Below, one piece after another: positions 40,001 to 45,614 of a stretch of 64,000 bases of DNA. A model generated the notes under the pieces. That model did not search any database, was not told where the DNA came from, and saw only the letters and a list, made by a program, of their open reading frames with translations. Within the stretch, counting starts at the first letter, position 1. Each line of letters begins with the position of its first letter. This DNA is from Antedon mediterranea (Eukaryota; Echinodermata; Crinoidea; Comatulida; Antedonidae). The stretch lies in the NCBI RefSeq assembly GCF_964355755.1, contig NC_092670.1, positions 29,315,795 to 29,379,794 of the forward strand. The letters are read 5' to 3'. A program made the translations under genes and the position numbers.

Positions 40001-40602
40001 CACAATGTTGAATAATATGTTACACCGGCTCCGACTTGAAATTTAAGAGATACCAAAAAGTAGCAAACACGTTTTAATGATAATAACAAATCATGGCAGA
40101 TTGCATATGTAGCTTTATTTACTAACAAGACTTTTTGTTGATCATTTCCCTTCATCAGCTTACAACATATTTTCATTTAATTAACCTACTCAATCTAATT
40201 TGTTAATACTTCCTAATGTCTAACTAATTGTTAACACTTCTATTTGCACTCAACATTCTCAGCACTTCAAACACGGCTGCTATTCTAAATGGCATAGTAC
40301 CAGCACCACCCCCAATGTATGGACTGCTTGATAAACAATTATCCAAGTCACAAACCCTCCCAGCAAGAGGGTTGTCACCAAAAGTTAGAAAAAATCTCCA
40401 GTCGCTTAACCAGTCAAAGTCAGGACCACCAAGACCTAAGTCTACAGGTGAAGTATCAAGCGAAAGTGTTTGGTCCTCGAGGAATGGAAGTTTAGGAACG
40501 TTGCGGCGAAGTAAAACTGAAGGAAGCAGTATATGGTGCAAATCAGAAGATGTCCCAAAGTCGGCAAGAGGAGGTTTGCAAGGAATGGAAACTTCAATAT
40601 GA
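3901..40602 (+). CDS. KIAA1217/SRCIN1: KIAA1217/SRCIN1 (SKT/p140Cap) family scaffold protein, 18 exons in window, 5' end missing
   Basis: Eighteen exons (each listed below) join with GT-AG introns and consistent phases into 1,509 codons plus a TGA. Family features appear in order. An N-terminal FMEYLKKSHP segment is followed by ASLPVLRR just before the conserved domain of exons 3-4 (GETKRGLLPNEI, LDTVRALFVRAFPG, FYELENL). Next comes the MEHQIASLAGILETAL helix (about 542-557), a coiled coil with FLKEEPPKLDSYMKRCKKLT (about 776-795), and APPPPPPRR plus IPPPKPPRAQ proline motifs in exon 16. In mammals p140Cap binds p130Cas, Csk/Src, cortactin and EB3 to control actin and spines. SKT acts in the notochord and disc. 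Invertebrates may have one ancestral gene for both paralogues. No promoter is seen because the gene begins upstream of the window. Family assignment rests on recognised motifs; function is inferred by homology. Confidence 0.9.
4003..4790. other. Intron, no feature seen
   Basis: AT-rich intron sequence starting at the GTAAGT donor. A 231-nt open stretch at 4467 has no recognisable motif and looks like chance. Confidence 0.5.
4791..4850. repeat. hAT-like transposon end, fragment
   Basis: CAGTGGCGAATCCAGACGG at 4791 resembles the terminal inverted repeats of hAT-family DNA transposons and their non-autonomous relatives (CAGTGGCGGATCCAGG type). No matching inverted end or 8-bp target duplication was found nearby, so only one end can be supported. 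Confidence 0.4.
5995..6290. repeat. Inverted-repeat segment inside the 2-kb transposon
   Basis: The stretch at about 5997-6042 (containing CAATGTTTTTGTTTCCATGG) returns inverted at about 6248-6291 (containing AACAAAAACATTGAACATGG). The spacer is roughly 200 bp. This makes a hairpin next to the nested element at 6291. It may be a further insertion or part of the host element's interior. Confidence 0.6.
6291..7219. mobile_element. Nested inverted-repeat element with GGTCCGG subterminal repeats
   Basis: Bounded by perfect 14-bp inverted repeats GTAGGCCTGTCACG (6291-6304) and CGTGACAGGCCTAC (7206-7219). Both ends carry clustered copies of a short motif around GGTCCGG / CCGGACC with TTTTGGC or GCCAAAA, about six on the right and three or four on the left. 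The centre (about 6420-6990) is AT-rich and non-coding. No clear target duplication was found. The terminal TGTCACG is shared with the enclosing element (GGGTGTCACG), so the two may be related. Subterminal repeats of this kind usually serve as transposase binding sites; that role is inferred here. Confidence 0.75.
7483..8749. other. Intron, AT-rich, no feature seen
   Basis: Very AT-rich, with a poly-T run at about 7558-7576. Two short overlapping open stretches around 8084-8400 on opposite strands have biased A/T composition and no motif. I treat them as chance. Confidence 0.5.
8750..9255 (+). other. Less AT-rich block ending in a strong splice donor; possible alternative non-coding first exon
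   Basis: This block is visibly richer in G and C than its surroundings and ends at TACCG|GTAAGTG, a good donor (GT at 9256). The frame that would join phase 0 to the exon at 12523 has a TGA at 9247-9249. If it is an exon it would be 5' untranslated, with translation starting at the ATG inside exon 2 (GATGATATGGACACAAGG). There is no TATA or other promoter evidence. This is speculative. Confidence 0.2.
9256..11370. other. Intron, no supported feature
   Basis: AT-rich sequence. Two overlapping plus-strand open stretches at 10187-10480 are discussed under rejected items. A TATATATA tract lies at 9779-9790. Confidence 0.5.
11371..11736. repeat. 185-bp tandem duplication, two near-identical copies
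   Basis: Copy 1 is 11371-11555 and copy 2 is 11556-11736, with period 185. They match almost base for base; the visible difference is GGGGAAT versus AGGGAAT. The near identity in rapidly drifting intron DNA implies a recent duplication or an assembly artefact. Confidence 0.9.
11737..12522. other. Intron ending in the exon 2 acceptor
   Basis: AT-rich intron DNA with nothing recognised. It ends in TTTTTCCATCAG at 12511-12522, a good acceptor. Confidence 0.5.
12523..12685 (+). CDS. KIAA1217/SRCIN1: Scaffold gene, window exon 2 (residues 35-89)
   Basis: 163 nt, entering in phase 0 and leaving in phase 1 (donor GTACGT at 12686). It encodes RASLPVLRRQNNKSREKTMG. This corresponds to the segment immediately before the conserved domain in vertebrate KIAA1217, where an ASLPVVR motif and a basic stretch occupy the same place. 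The last codon (Gly) is completed by the first two bases of exon 3. Confidence 0.92.
12686..13439. other. Intron, no feature seen
   Basis: Ordinary AT-rich intron sequence. Nothing recognisable apart from the start of the ATC-rich tract that follows. Confidence 0.5.
13440..14055. repeat. Degenerate ATC/CATCAACATCACC simple repeat
   Basis: About 600 bp of imperfect trinucleotide-based repeat (ATC, AAC, ACC). Longer units such as ATCAACATCACCATAATTA are clearest from about 13800 to 13985. The period of three leaves open frames on both strands. The implied poly-Ile/Met/Asn proteins are artefacts of the repeat. Confidence 0.9.
14056..17423. other. Intron, no supported feature
   Basis: Long AT-rich intron DNA. 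Short open stretches such as 15781-16047 have the composition of random AT-rich sequence and no motif. Confidence 0.5.
17424..17466. repeat. 43-bp palindromic MITE-like core
   Basis: TACCGTAT at 17424 and ATACGGTA ending at 17466 are perfect 8-bp inverted ends. The interior has GGGGTCGACCTATACTCCGG. This GTCGACC-plus-CCGGAAAATACGG arrangement resembles short dispersed repeats found in many animal genomes. It is probably a remnant of a short inverted-repeat transposon. Confidence 0.5.
18098..18279. repeat. 36-bp minisatellite, five copies
   Basis: Exact or near-exact units begin at 18098, 18134, 18170, 18206 and 18242, each starting TTCTGTGAGCTCTGGCTGTA. One base differs in the fifth copy (GGCTATATG). 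Because 36 is divisible by three, the array stays open in several frames on both strands and yields repetitive peptides with no other sign of coding. Confidence 0.95.
18753..18815 (+). repeat. tRNA-like segment, probable SINE remnant
   Basis: The plus strand carries an A-box-like GTAGCTGGGTGG, a hairpin with TGCCTTT/AAAGGCA arms resembling an anticodon arm, and a B-box-like GGTTTAATCC at 18799-18808. Acceptor-stem pairing is absent. It looks like a worn tRNA-derived SINE rather than a tRNA gene. Confidence 0.4.
18816..20337. other. Intron ending in the exon 3 acceptor
   Basis: AT-rich intron DNA with a TATATATA tract at 20041-20055. It ends in TTTCTTCTTTCAG at 20337, a strong polypyrimidine acceptor. 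No coding feature is seen. Confidence 0.5.
20338..20536 (+). CDS. KIAA1217/SRCIN1: Scaffold gene, window exon 3 (residues 89-155), conserved N-terminal domain
   Basis: 199 nt, entering in phase 1 and leaving in phase 2 (donor GTAAGA at 20537). It encodes the best-conserved part of the family: LVYLQYMGETKRGLLPNEI, then LDTVRALFVRAFPGKLT, then KIYMRDPATEIFYELENL. The pattern of a short beta strand, a basic loop, the NEI and DTVRALF motifs and a terminal YELE matches vertebrate p140Cap and SKT closely. It is the main basis for the family call. Confidence 0.97.
20537..21001. other. Intron 3
   Basis: 465 bp. A short B-box-like GAGTTTAATTCTG at about 20717-20729 may be a SINE trace but is too short to call. 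Confidence 0.6.
21002..21320 (+). CDS. KIAA1217/SRCIN1: Scaffold gene, window exon 4 (residues 155-261)
   Basis: 319 nt, entering in phase 2 (first base completes a Ser codon) and leaving in phase 0 (donor GTAAGT at 21321). It opens with DIKDHVVLKVHEPG, which completes the conserved domain: vertebrate relatives have DI-DRS-LK- at this point. The remainder is a Ser/Pro-rich linker of low complexity, probably disordered. Confidence 0.95.
21321..21775. other. Intron 4 with SINE-like trace
   Basis: 455 bp. The stretch at about 21438-21510 contains GTGTCTTGCCTAAGGAGGA followed by a worn B-box-like TTTTGAACTTTCG. This resembles the conserved central part of tRNA-derived SINEs of marine animals. 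It is too decayed for a firm call. Confidence 0.35.
21776..21904 (+). CDS. KIAA1217/SRCIN1: Scaffold gene, window exon 5 (residues 262-304)
   Basis: 129 nt, phase 0 on both sides. The acceptor is TTTGTTTTGTAG and the donor is GTACTG at 21905, a weaker site. It encodes a Gln/Arg-rich linker (LHQRPSSAMGYREHQS) without a known domain. Because it is phase 0-0, it could be skipped without a frameshift. Confidence 0.85.
22090..25095 (+). mobile_element. L2/CR1-type LINE, frameshifted
   Basis: A non-LTR retrotransposon inside intron 5, in the same orientation as the gene. Order: apurinic endonuclease (INFATWNARSIRAKNKS, ETW, GGGIAF, GDFNVH at about 22720), reverse transcriptase (YRPISNLPFLGKIIERVV; YADD at 24171-24182; LGVTLDS), and a C-terminal segment (AFSWSAAVLWNPLP). 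It ends in a GCGC...ATTATTATTATAATTATTATT tail typical of L2/CR1. The reading frame breaks at about 22370, 22790, 23190, 23500, 23950 and 24510, so it is dead. No ORF1 is seen, and the 5' edge is only approximate. Confidence 0.85.
25180..26225. repeat. About 1-kb minisatellite, 18-19-bp monomer with 55-bp higher-order unit
   Basis: Monomers are variants of ATGCAATG-T-GTCTTAT. Through most of the array three variants alternate in order: ATGCAATGGTAGTCTTAC, ATGCAATGTTGGTCTTATA and ATGCAATTCTGGTCTTAT. This gives a higher-order period of about 55 bp. Both edges are more divergent. Minus-strand open frames (25856-26228) arise only from the repeat. Confidence 0.95.
26226..28555. other. Intron 5, distal part
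   Basis: AT-rich with no recognised element. A palindromic CCTAGTAAGCTTAGGG lies at about 26967-26982. The region ends in TTTATTTTATAG, the exon 6 acceptor. Small open stretches at 27342-27792 and 28167-28397 have no motif and no splice context. Confidence 0.5.
28556..28745 (+). CDS. KIAA1217/SRCIN1: Scaffold gene, window exon 6 (residues 305-368)
   Basis: 190 nt, entering in phase 0 and leaving in phase 1 (donor GTAATG at 28746). It encodes a basic, Ser/Thr/Arg-rich disordered segment (FRRGTPDRASATLTRSNNRD). No catalytic domain is seen. Confidence 0.88.
28746..29206. other. Intron 6
   Basis: 461 bp, AT-rich. Nothing recognised. It ends in TTTTTAATAG at 29206. Confidence 0.6.
29207..29594 (+). 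CDS. KIAA1217/SRCIN1: Scaffold gene, window exon 7 (residues 368-497)
   Basis: 388 nt, entering in phase 1 and leaving in phase 2 (donor GTACAT at 29595). It encodes a disordered Ser/Arg/Pro-rich region with a proline run (VYQVDVPPPPSNYAQQG) and repeated SRSSQS or QRGRQMSR elements. These could be SH3-ligand and phosphorylation sites, as in p140Cap. That role is inferred from composition. Confidence 0.9.
29595..30645. other. Intron 7
   Basis: About 1.05 kb, AT-rich. Nothing recognised beyond ordinary intron sequence. It ends in ATCTTAG. Confidence 0.6.
30646..30768 (+). CDS. KIAA1217/SRCIN1: Scaffold gene, window exon 8 (residues 497-538)
   Basis: 123 nt, entering in phase 2 and leaving in phase 2 (donor GTGAGT at 30769). 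It encodes IYATIQRPTS, then DQARAYYMQSPPPNSSG. The tyrosines in YATIQRP and YYMQSPPP are plausible kinase or SH2 targets. The equivalent region of p140Cap is known to be tyrosine phosphorylated, but residue correspondence cannot be shown here. Confidence 0.9.
30769..31444. other. Intron 8
   Basis: 676 bp, AT-rich. No feature seen. Confidence 0.6.
31445..31544 (+). CDS. KIAA1217/SRCIN1: Scaffold gene, window exon 9 (residues 538-571), conserved helix
   Basis: 100 nt, entering in phase 2 and leaving in phase 0 (donor GTAAAG at 31545). It encodes ARMSAMEHQIASLAGILETA, matching the family motif of the form RMQAMEKQIASLTGLVQSAL in vertebrates. This is the start of the central helical region. Confidence 0.96.
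31702..31807 (+). CDS. KIAA1217/SRCIN1: Scaffold gene, window exon 10 (residues 572-607)
   Basis: 106 nt, entering in phase 0 and leaving in phase 1 (acceptor TTTTCCTTCAG, donor GTGAGT at 31808). A Ser-rich linker (GMSSSRSEEVLRMFSGSSV) between conserved helices. The preceding intron is only 157 bp. Confidence 0.9.
32088..32385 (+). CDS. KIAA1217/SRCIN1: Scaffold gene, window exon 11 (residues 607-706), coiled coil
   Basis: 298 nt, entering in phase 1 and leaving in phase 2 (acceptor CCAATTTCAACAG, donor GTAATA at 32386). It encodes a long amphipathic stretch (ARNLRDQLKQLRILQLNHAQ, then MNEMMKITTRRIMQAL). It corresponds to the vertebrate helix with LRLQLQQMRQLQLQNQE and continues into RSRVHQDFLRYKTTAQQIQL. 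A coiled coil for self-association or partner binding is likely. Confidence 0.95.
32638..32768 (+). CDS. KIAA1217/SRCIN1: Scaffold gene, window exon 12 (residues 706-750), coiled coil
   Basis: 131 nt, entering in phase 2 and leaving in phase 1 (donor GTAAGC at 32769). It encodes DDLEATVEETRCDVVNK and a Gly/Asn-containing turn. In vertebrates the equivalent is LEDFVEDLKKD followed by a conserved turn. Confidence 0.93.
33069..33144 (+). CDS. KIAA1217/SRCIN1: Scaffold gene, window exon 13 (residues 750-775)
   Basis: 76 nt, entering in phase 1 and leaving in phase 2 (acceptor TTGTTCCAG, donor GTAGGT at 33145). It encodes FPMLSDKMKKVMNEEMAVVV, matching the FP-LQ-KM-A-L--EVEAV pattern of the family. 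Confidence 0.94.
33326..33409 (+). CDS. KIAA1217/SRCIN1: Scaffold gene, window exon 14 (residues 775-803), conserved FLKEEP motif
   Basis: 84 nt, entering in phase 2 and leaving in phase 2 (acceptor TTTAATTGCAG, donor GTGACT at 33410). It encodes FLKEEPPKLDSYMKRCKKLT, nearly identical to FLKEEP-KLDSLLKR in vertebrate KIAA1217 and SRCIN1. This is strong independent support for the gene identity. Confidence 0.97.
33410..33799. other. Intron 14
   Basis: 390 bp, AT-rich. No feature seen. Confidence 0.6.
33800..33938 (+). CDS. KIAA1217/SRCIN1: Scaffold gene, window exon 15 (residues 803-849)
   Basis: 139 nt, entering in phase 2 and leaving in phase 0 (acceptor CATCATTTAG, donor GTAATT at 33939). 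It encodes a Pro/Val/Ser linker (HRSPVVPVIESSPGVPSRT) after the coiled coil. Confidence 0.92.
33939..34950. other. Intron 15
   Basis: About 1.0 kb. An open stretch at 34397-34624 has no motif. The intron ends in TTGTCATTCCCCAG, the acceptor of the largest exon. Confidence 0.6.
34951..36486 (+). CDS. KIAA1217/SRCIN1: Scaffold gene, window exon 16 (residues 850-1361), large proline-rich exon
   Basis: 1,536 nt, exactly 512 codons, phase 0 on both sides (donor GTGACT at 36487). The N-terminal part is charged (RERKRRFTNSQDQAKFEN). A polyproline motif KAPPPPPPRRSNL at about 35206 corresponds to the PPPPPPPPRRS motif of vertebrate KIAA1217. A second SH3-type ligand, IPPPKPPRAQ, is at about 35798. 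The rest is Ser/Asn/Gln/His/Pro-rich and probably disordered. A C-terminal charged helix (QQLREQYAILKRLQEENKRK) may be a short coiled coil. Reading on through the donor adds 18 codons before a TAA at 36541. Confidence 0.95.
36487..37367. other. Intron 16
   Basis: 881 bp, AT-rich and pyrimidine-rich at its start. If retained, it ends the protein after 18 extra residues. Otherwise nothing is seen. Confidence 0.6.
37368..37474 (+). CDS. KIAA1217/SRCIN1: Scaffold gene, window exon 17 (residues 1362-1397)
   Basis: 107 nt, entering in phase 0 and leaving in phase 2 (acceptor TTTCTCATGTAG, donor GTGAGA at 37475). It encodes ARRKQQTQSLDEVLADLDRA, a short helix. Vertebrate KIAA1217 has a comparable Leu-spaced helix near its C-terminus (TLDSLEQTIKQLE), but the match is weak. 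Confidence 0.9.
37475..40262. other. Intron 17
   Basis: 2.8 kb, strongly AT-rich. I see no exon or element. The acceptor CAACATTCTCAG closes it at 40262. Confidence 0.6.
40263..40602 (+). CDS. KIAA1217/SRCIN1: Scaffold gene, window exon 18, terminal (residues 1397-1509 and stop)
   Basis: 340 nt, entering in phase 2 and ending at TGA (40600-40602). It encodes GIVPAPPPMYGLLDKQLSKS, then a Ser/Lys/Arg-rich tail with PPRPKSTGE and SLGTLRRSKTEGSS. Repeated basic-Ser motifs (LRRSKT) are candidate phosphorylation or 14-3-3 sites, which is inference from the motif alone. Confidence 0.93.
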
Positions 40603-41769
40603 CAGTGTACATTGTTGTTTGAATGTGAAGAATAGTTATTTGCTGCAATTATTTAAAGATAGTGATTATCAATAATGTTGCAGTTGGTGAGGGTCAACAT
40701 AGTTTTGTAAGGGTATATCTTGTAAGGCTGTGCCTAATGATATGTAGATTACTGTTGTGTAGAGTTGCATTAAAAACCATTTAATTTTTAACATTTTAGT
40801 GACTCCCAACAAATTTCACCATGGTGAATTTTAAGTTAAATTCTTTTCAGCATATGGCATACTCATTATGATGACGCATTACTATGTGAGCTGGGACTAA
40901 AGAAAGGAACTCCCTGCATAAACTATGTTTTATACATCAAATGCATACAATTGTCCAATAGTAAATTTGCATTGTCTTCCCTTGCCATTAATCTTATTTT
41001 TTTTCATATTTTTCTAAAATTGTTAAGGATACATTGTTATTTAAATTATTCCGAATAGTCTATAAGAAAAGTAATCATGACAATAATTAATATTTAATAT
41101 GTGTGGTTGAATAGGAATGTTGATCATTTCTAATATTTATTACATTTTCAGAATACATATTAGAATCAACAATATTATTGTATTTAAAAGAATTATTGAT
41201 TCATGTGTAAATATTTTGAAATGCTAAAATATTAGATGGTTGACAATTGTTAGACAAACAAATTTCTTGTATTGTTTAAACAATTATTTTATATATTACA
41301 AACATATTTTTGTTATGATTTTTTGTCAACAAATAATGCTAGAATCAATTTGGATTATTATTATTATAGGCTTTGAAAAGAAAAAAAATGTATTCTCTAT
41401 TTTCATTTAAGATTATAAATGATCAATCGACAACAAACAAGTTTGATCTTTTTGAAATTAAAGTATTTCAAATTTATTTTGTTATTAATTTCCAACTTTT
41501 TAAAGATTTAAATTTGATTAATTTCTTTCACATATTATGATTTTCAGTCTTTCTGTTTTAATTTATATTTATATACATTTTGCTGGTGACTTTTCCATAA
41601 GTTGATAAATTTCCTTTTTAGTTGTGCTTACAATGGTGCAAAAGAGAAATAGAACAGTAACTGTGTTGGAAAATGTTCTAAATTTAAATTAGGAGTTTTT
41701 GTATTGTAGACTCAGTATGTCTAAATGAAGGAGTACCTATAAATAAAAAAGTATAAGTAGCTAAATAAA
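40603..41769 (+). other. Probable 3' untranslated region of the scaffold gene
   Basis: Non-coding AT-rich sequence following the stop. AATAAA polyadenylation signals occur at 41742-41747 and 41764-41769. Further AATAAA copies near 42463 and 42970 could serve longer forms. The real end cannot be chosen without transcripts. Confidence 0.5.
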
Positions 41770-43079
41770 GTATGTGTCAATGTTTTCCCTTGAATTGTTT
41801 TAATGTGTGGTAGAATAATGCAGTTAAAATATTTTTTATATACCAAAGTAATGTAAAACTTGAAGATTTTAAGATATTGTAGTATTTAATAAGTAATTGA
41901 ATTTTGAGAATGCGTGTGTTGATTCAATTGCAATAGATAATTTATAAAACGTTGCTTCATTGATTTTAAGGTCAATCAATATGTAAATAAGCGCATTTAA
42001 AGTAATCCTAATGTATAAATTATTACATAAATAATTTTTGTGTATAATTAATTTACCTTTACTGCTGTAATGGGACTTTTCCTTTGTTTTTTCTGTAATG
42101 GGAATTTCACCTTTTGCTGCAATTGGACTTTTCCTTTGTTTTTTCTGCAATGGGACTTTCACCTTTTGCTGTAATGGTTAATTCCTTTTTAACTGTAGGA
42201 AGATTTTTCAGTTGTTCTTACAATAGGACATTTGTTTATTTGCTGTAAAGGTACTTTTCCTTTGCCATTATAAGGATTCTTGTCAACAATTATATCCTTT
42301 CTGTTTTAATGGCTATATTAATCAGTGTCATTAGTTGCAGATTTGCTTTTCATTTATTTGTTGGTGCATTTTAAGTTTATGTTTATGTAAAGAAAAGGCA
42401 ACTCCTAAAATCCAACCTATCCATACTAGTTTGTGCTATGTCTGTAAACATAAACGTTTCTACAATAAATAGATGTCTATTGTAAATAAATAATAGAGCA
42501 TTTTGCTTTTACATAAACTTTTCCTATACTGTATCTCTGTAGTCATGTCCGTACATGTACCAGTTGTATGTGCGTTAGTAAGTAAATTGCAAGACAGTAA
42601 TAATTGTAGGTTTCCAATGATACTCATGTAATATCTTTATTAGGTGTTATAGATTTAATCAAGATATTTTTTTAGTTTTTTAATGTAAATTCGACTGATC
42701 ATGATGATCTTTCAAGTGTTTTGGTTTATGTTGGTTTCAGGTTATTTTCATCTTTTTTTTTCCATGTTCAGTCTGTTTCGTGTAATTTACAAATAATGCA
42801 AATTAATGTCCAAACAAATTCAAATGATGGGATGTGAACTTTTTATGTGGTTACGTGTCCTCTGTAATCCTGAATTGTCCATTTAACAGAACCTATTTAT
42901 CGTGCACTATGTGATAATGTGAAAAAAAGTGGATTGCTTTAATGAATATGTGAAGTAATGTAGCTATTGAAATAAAGTAATTGATAGAATCATAATATTT
43001 ATTCGAATTTGATTTAAAGGATTCTGTAGTGTTGTATGGTTACAGTTTACATTCTCAAATTTACGATTTATAACAGATA
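41770..43079. other. Downstream spacer, possibly extended 3' UTR
   Basis: No coding feature. Contains the 52-bp repeat listed separately and several AATAAA motifs. Confidence 0.4.
42063..42182. repeat. 52-bp tandem repeat, two copies and a partial third
   Basis: Units start at 42063 and 42115, with a partial third at 42167, each beginning TGCTG(T/C)AAT. Within each unit two half-repeats carry AATGGGACTTTTCC-like and AATGGGA(C/A)TTTCACC-like cores. A minus-strand open frame here (41869-42162, Lys-rich) is a product of the repeat. Confidence 0.85.
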
Positions 43080-43230
43080 ATTTAAGAGTTACAAAAGGTA
43101 ATTTACAGTTAACAGATAATTTACCAGTTACCACAGATCATTTACCAGTTACCACAGATAATTTACGAGTTACCACAGATAAATTACAGTTACCACACAC
43201 AATATACCAGTTACTACTACAGATACAGAT
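43080..43230. repeat. About 22-bp imperfect minisatellite
   Basis: About six imperfect units of the type ATTTACCAGTTACCACAGAT. It lies just beyond the 3' end of the minus-strand LINE fragment that follows and may have grown from that element's tail. Confidence 0.8.
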
Positions 43231-43274
43231 TCATTTTATTATCCAATATAAATGGAAATTACAGTGCTCATAAA

Positions 43275-43705
43275 TTATCTTGGCTTGCCTAAAATAAATA
43301 TAACGGGGGAAAAAAGATCTAACAAATCTTTTGTTATAATGTCGTATCCCAGCTGGATAGAACGGGTACTTGTAACGGTCCGTCTGAGCGTTAACCGTCC
43401 TCATCCTACCACTTATAACGATAACGGAGCCGATAATGTTATGAAGAGGATGATTAGTGTCTTCCAATATAGTAGGGAACACATCGGCAAGACGTTCGCT
43501 GTAGAAAGAGTCAATCATTTGCACAGACGAACCAATTACTTTCCCCGTTCTACCCAGTTCCTTTTCAATTCGGTCTTTATCCCCTTTACTGATATTCCCT
43601 GTCCAGCCCAACATACAATAAGCCCAAATAGGTAACATCACTGATGAGTAAAAGATTCAATATCCTGCTTTACTCCAACTGGTGTTGACAAATAAAGGTG
43701 TAGTT
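43275..43705 (-). mobile_element. LINE reverse-transcriptase C-terminus, fragment
   Basis: On the minus strand, after a frame break near 43670, the frame encodes LPIWAYCMLGWTGNISKGDK, RIEKELGRTGKVIG, LEDTNHPLHNIIG and a terminal YPAGIRHYN. These match the extreme C-terminus shared by many CR1/RTE-type LINE proteins (GNISKKDKDRI, DNPDHPLH, TAIRLYN). Only the last roughly 120 residues remain, so it is a 5'-truncated, inactive copy. Confidence 0.75.
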
Positions 43706-43859
43706 TTTCCACTTTATGAAACAATCCCTTTAAAAAATCATTTAAATTGTTATGCAGCAATATAATACAAGTCATACATGTATGTGGTGTTATCATTAGT
43801 ATCTCATCATATCAGTTCTCTAGTTCAGTTAAGTTATTATCTGTTATTAATAATTACAC

Positions 43860-44900
43860 TGTATAAGCTTGATTTTATTTAAGAAGCTATCAAATATTTT
43901 AAGGTTATGTAATTGCGAACAATTTATTAACTTACCAACAAGCGTTACCTTTAATACTAATACTATTATTGGCCATGTAATATATAATAGCCTTAGTAAA
44001 ATATCTCAAATTGACATTATTGACTTATTTATTGTACACGTAAAATCGTGCAAAATTCTGTGAACAAACATAATATTGTGAAAATTTGATATCTTGCACT
44101 AAGGACGAATTTGTGTCTAAGTTAAACAATTCTGACTGGTCTAGTATATTTAACCAAACTGATGTTAATATTGCTTGGTCGAATTTTACATCCATTTTAA
44201 GTAATATAATTGAAGAAATGACCGAACCCTGGATGGATGGATGGATGGATGGATGGATGATAACATGTTAGAAAAGATAAGGCTACGTGACTCTATATTG
44301 CGAAAGCTCCGAAAGAAAGAAATAACGAAGTAGTAATGTATAGTGATTTTGTAAAATAAGAATCCAGGTGCGTAGAGATATCAAACGTGCAAAAGCAGAG
44401 TCATTTAGCGAACAACTAGAGAATAACAAAAACGACTCAAAAAAGTTATGGGCACAGCTAAAAACACTTAGCTATGAAGAGAAAACAAAAAAATCGCCCA
44501 AAATTGTGCATAGACAACAATGTCTGCTTTGATAATAATAACATTACTAACCATTTTAATACTTTTTTCACTAGCGTATCTAAAAATCTGGCCAGTAAAC
44601 TTCCTAAAGGAAATGCGCGTTTGATACTAGTTTTTAAGAAAGTTTATGAAAGTAAAGGAGTGGCCAAAAACGGTATGAATCTAGCCCTGTGTCAGAGGAC
44701 TTCATTCAAAAAGAGCTTGAAAGACTTAATAAACAAGAGTACTGGCCTTGACAAAAATCCCTGTAAGACTTTTGCGAGATCGAGCAAGTATTAAAGATTT
44801 TGTTACCCGTATAACTAACTTGTCTATCCTAACAGATACAGTTCTAGATGACTTTAAAATAGTAAGAAAAACAACAAATATATCATTATATGCTATAGGA
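43860..44900 (+). mobile_element. Decayed LINE: endonuclease C-terminus to start of reverse transcriptase
   Basis: Fragments in shifting frames can be read in order. The first is endonuclease C-terminal sequence (NCEQFINLPTSVTFNTNTII, near 43914). The inter-domain linker follows (RRDIKRAKAESFSEQLENNK near 44370, KLWAQLKTLSYEEK) and then pre-RT sequence (NHFNTFFTSVSKNLASKLP near 44550, NKSTGLDK near 44735). Many frameshifts and stops mean it is inactive. The RT remnant at 45615-46090 is probably its continuation. An expanded GGAT microsatellite at 44231-44259 has replaced part of it. Confidence 0.7.
44231..44259. repeat. GGAT microsatellite
   Basis: About six to seven tandem GGAT units within the decayed LINE. 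Confidence 0.9.
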
Positions 44901-44956
44901 AATCTATCATCCTAATTGCAAACAGCGATTTTTTTTAAATGTTCACACATGATGAG

Positions 44957-45272
44957 GAGATCAAAATTGAGTATCACACCTCTGTCACTCATCCCGATGG
45001 TATGTAATTTAGCTTAAATATACAAATCAGGGTGAATCTACAGGGTTACCATATCTCAAAAAATACTAGTCAGAGAGAGTTGATTTTTTCACTGATTTAT
45101 TAAGAATGTATAGACTATTATATTTTCTCTAATGAAACATTTTCTGATAAAATGACCAACAACATTTGACCCTCGACCCCATTTCTCAGCGTTTGCATAC
45201 ACAATGTGACAAAAATGTCCCTAGAGACTTTGTTTTGCCCTCAAATGACCCAGATACAGGTTTCTAATAGTA
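44957..45272. repeat. Repeat R3, copy 1
   Basis: A unit of about 315 bp with landmarks CTAATGAAACA, TTTGACCCTCGACCCCATTT and CTCAAATGACCCAGATACAGG. It is about 70-80% similar by eye to the unit at 45287-45610. No ORF. Confidence 0.7.
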
Positions 45273-45286
45273 GGACCGCTTAATAA

Positions 45287-45610
45287 TTCTCAATCACACC
45301 TTTGTCACACACCTCGTCGGGAGATGCAAATTAATAGTACAAATTAAATGAAATATGCAAATAAGAGGGTTAAATTACATTCGTCATATATCTCGAAAAC
45401 CATTGATGCTAGGGAGTTTTTTCACAGACTTATTTAGAATGCACATATACCTGTATATTTATATTTGTTCTAATGAAACAGTCTATACGAAAAAATGACC
45501 GGAATTACAACATTTTACCCTCGACTCCATTTCTCAATATTTGCATATATATATATATCTGCACAAACTTTGTTTTGGCCTCAAATGACTCGGATACAGG
45601 TTTTTTATAG
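45287..45610. repeat. Repeat R3, copy 2
   Basis: The second copy in direct orientation, with the same landmarks in the same order (CTAATGAAACA, TTTACCCTCGACTCCATTT, CTCAAATGACTCGGATACAGG). The pair sits between the two halves of the decayed LINE. Confidence 0.7.
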
Positions 45611-45614
45611 CCTT

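Noticed and set aside
43252-43635. 127-codon plus-strand ORF
   Set aside because: The minus strand of the same interval encodes recognisable LINE C-terminal motifs, so the plus-strand frame is its shadow.
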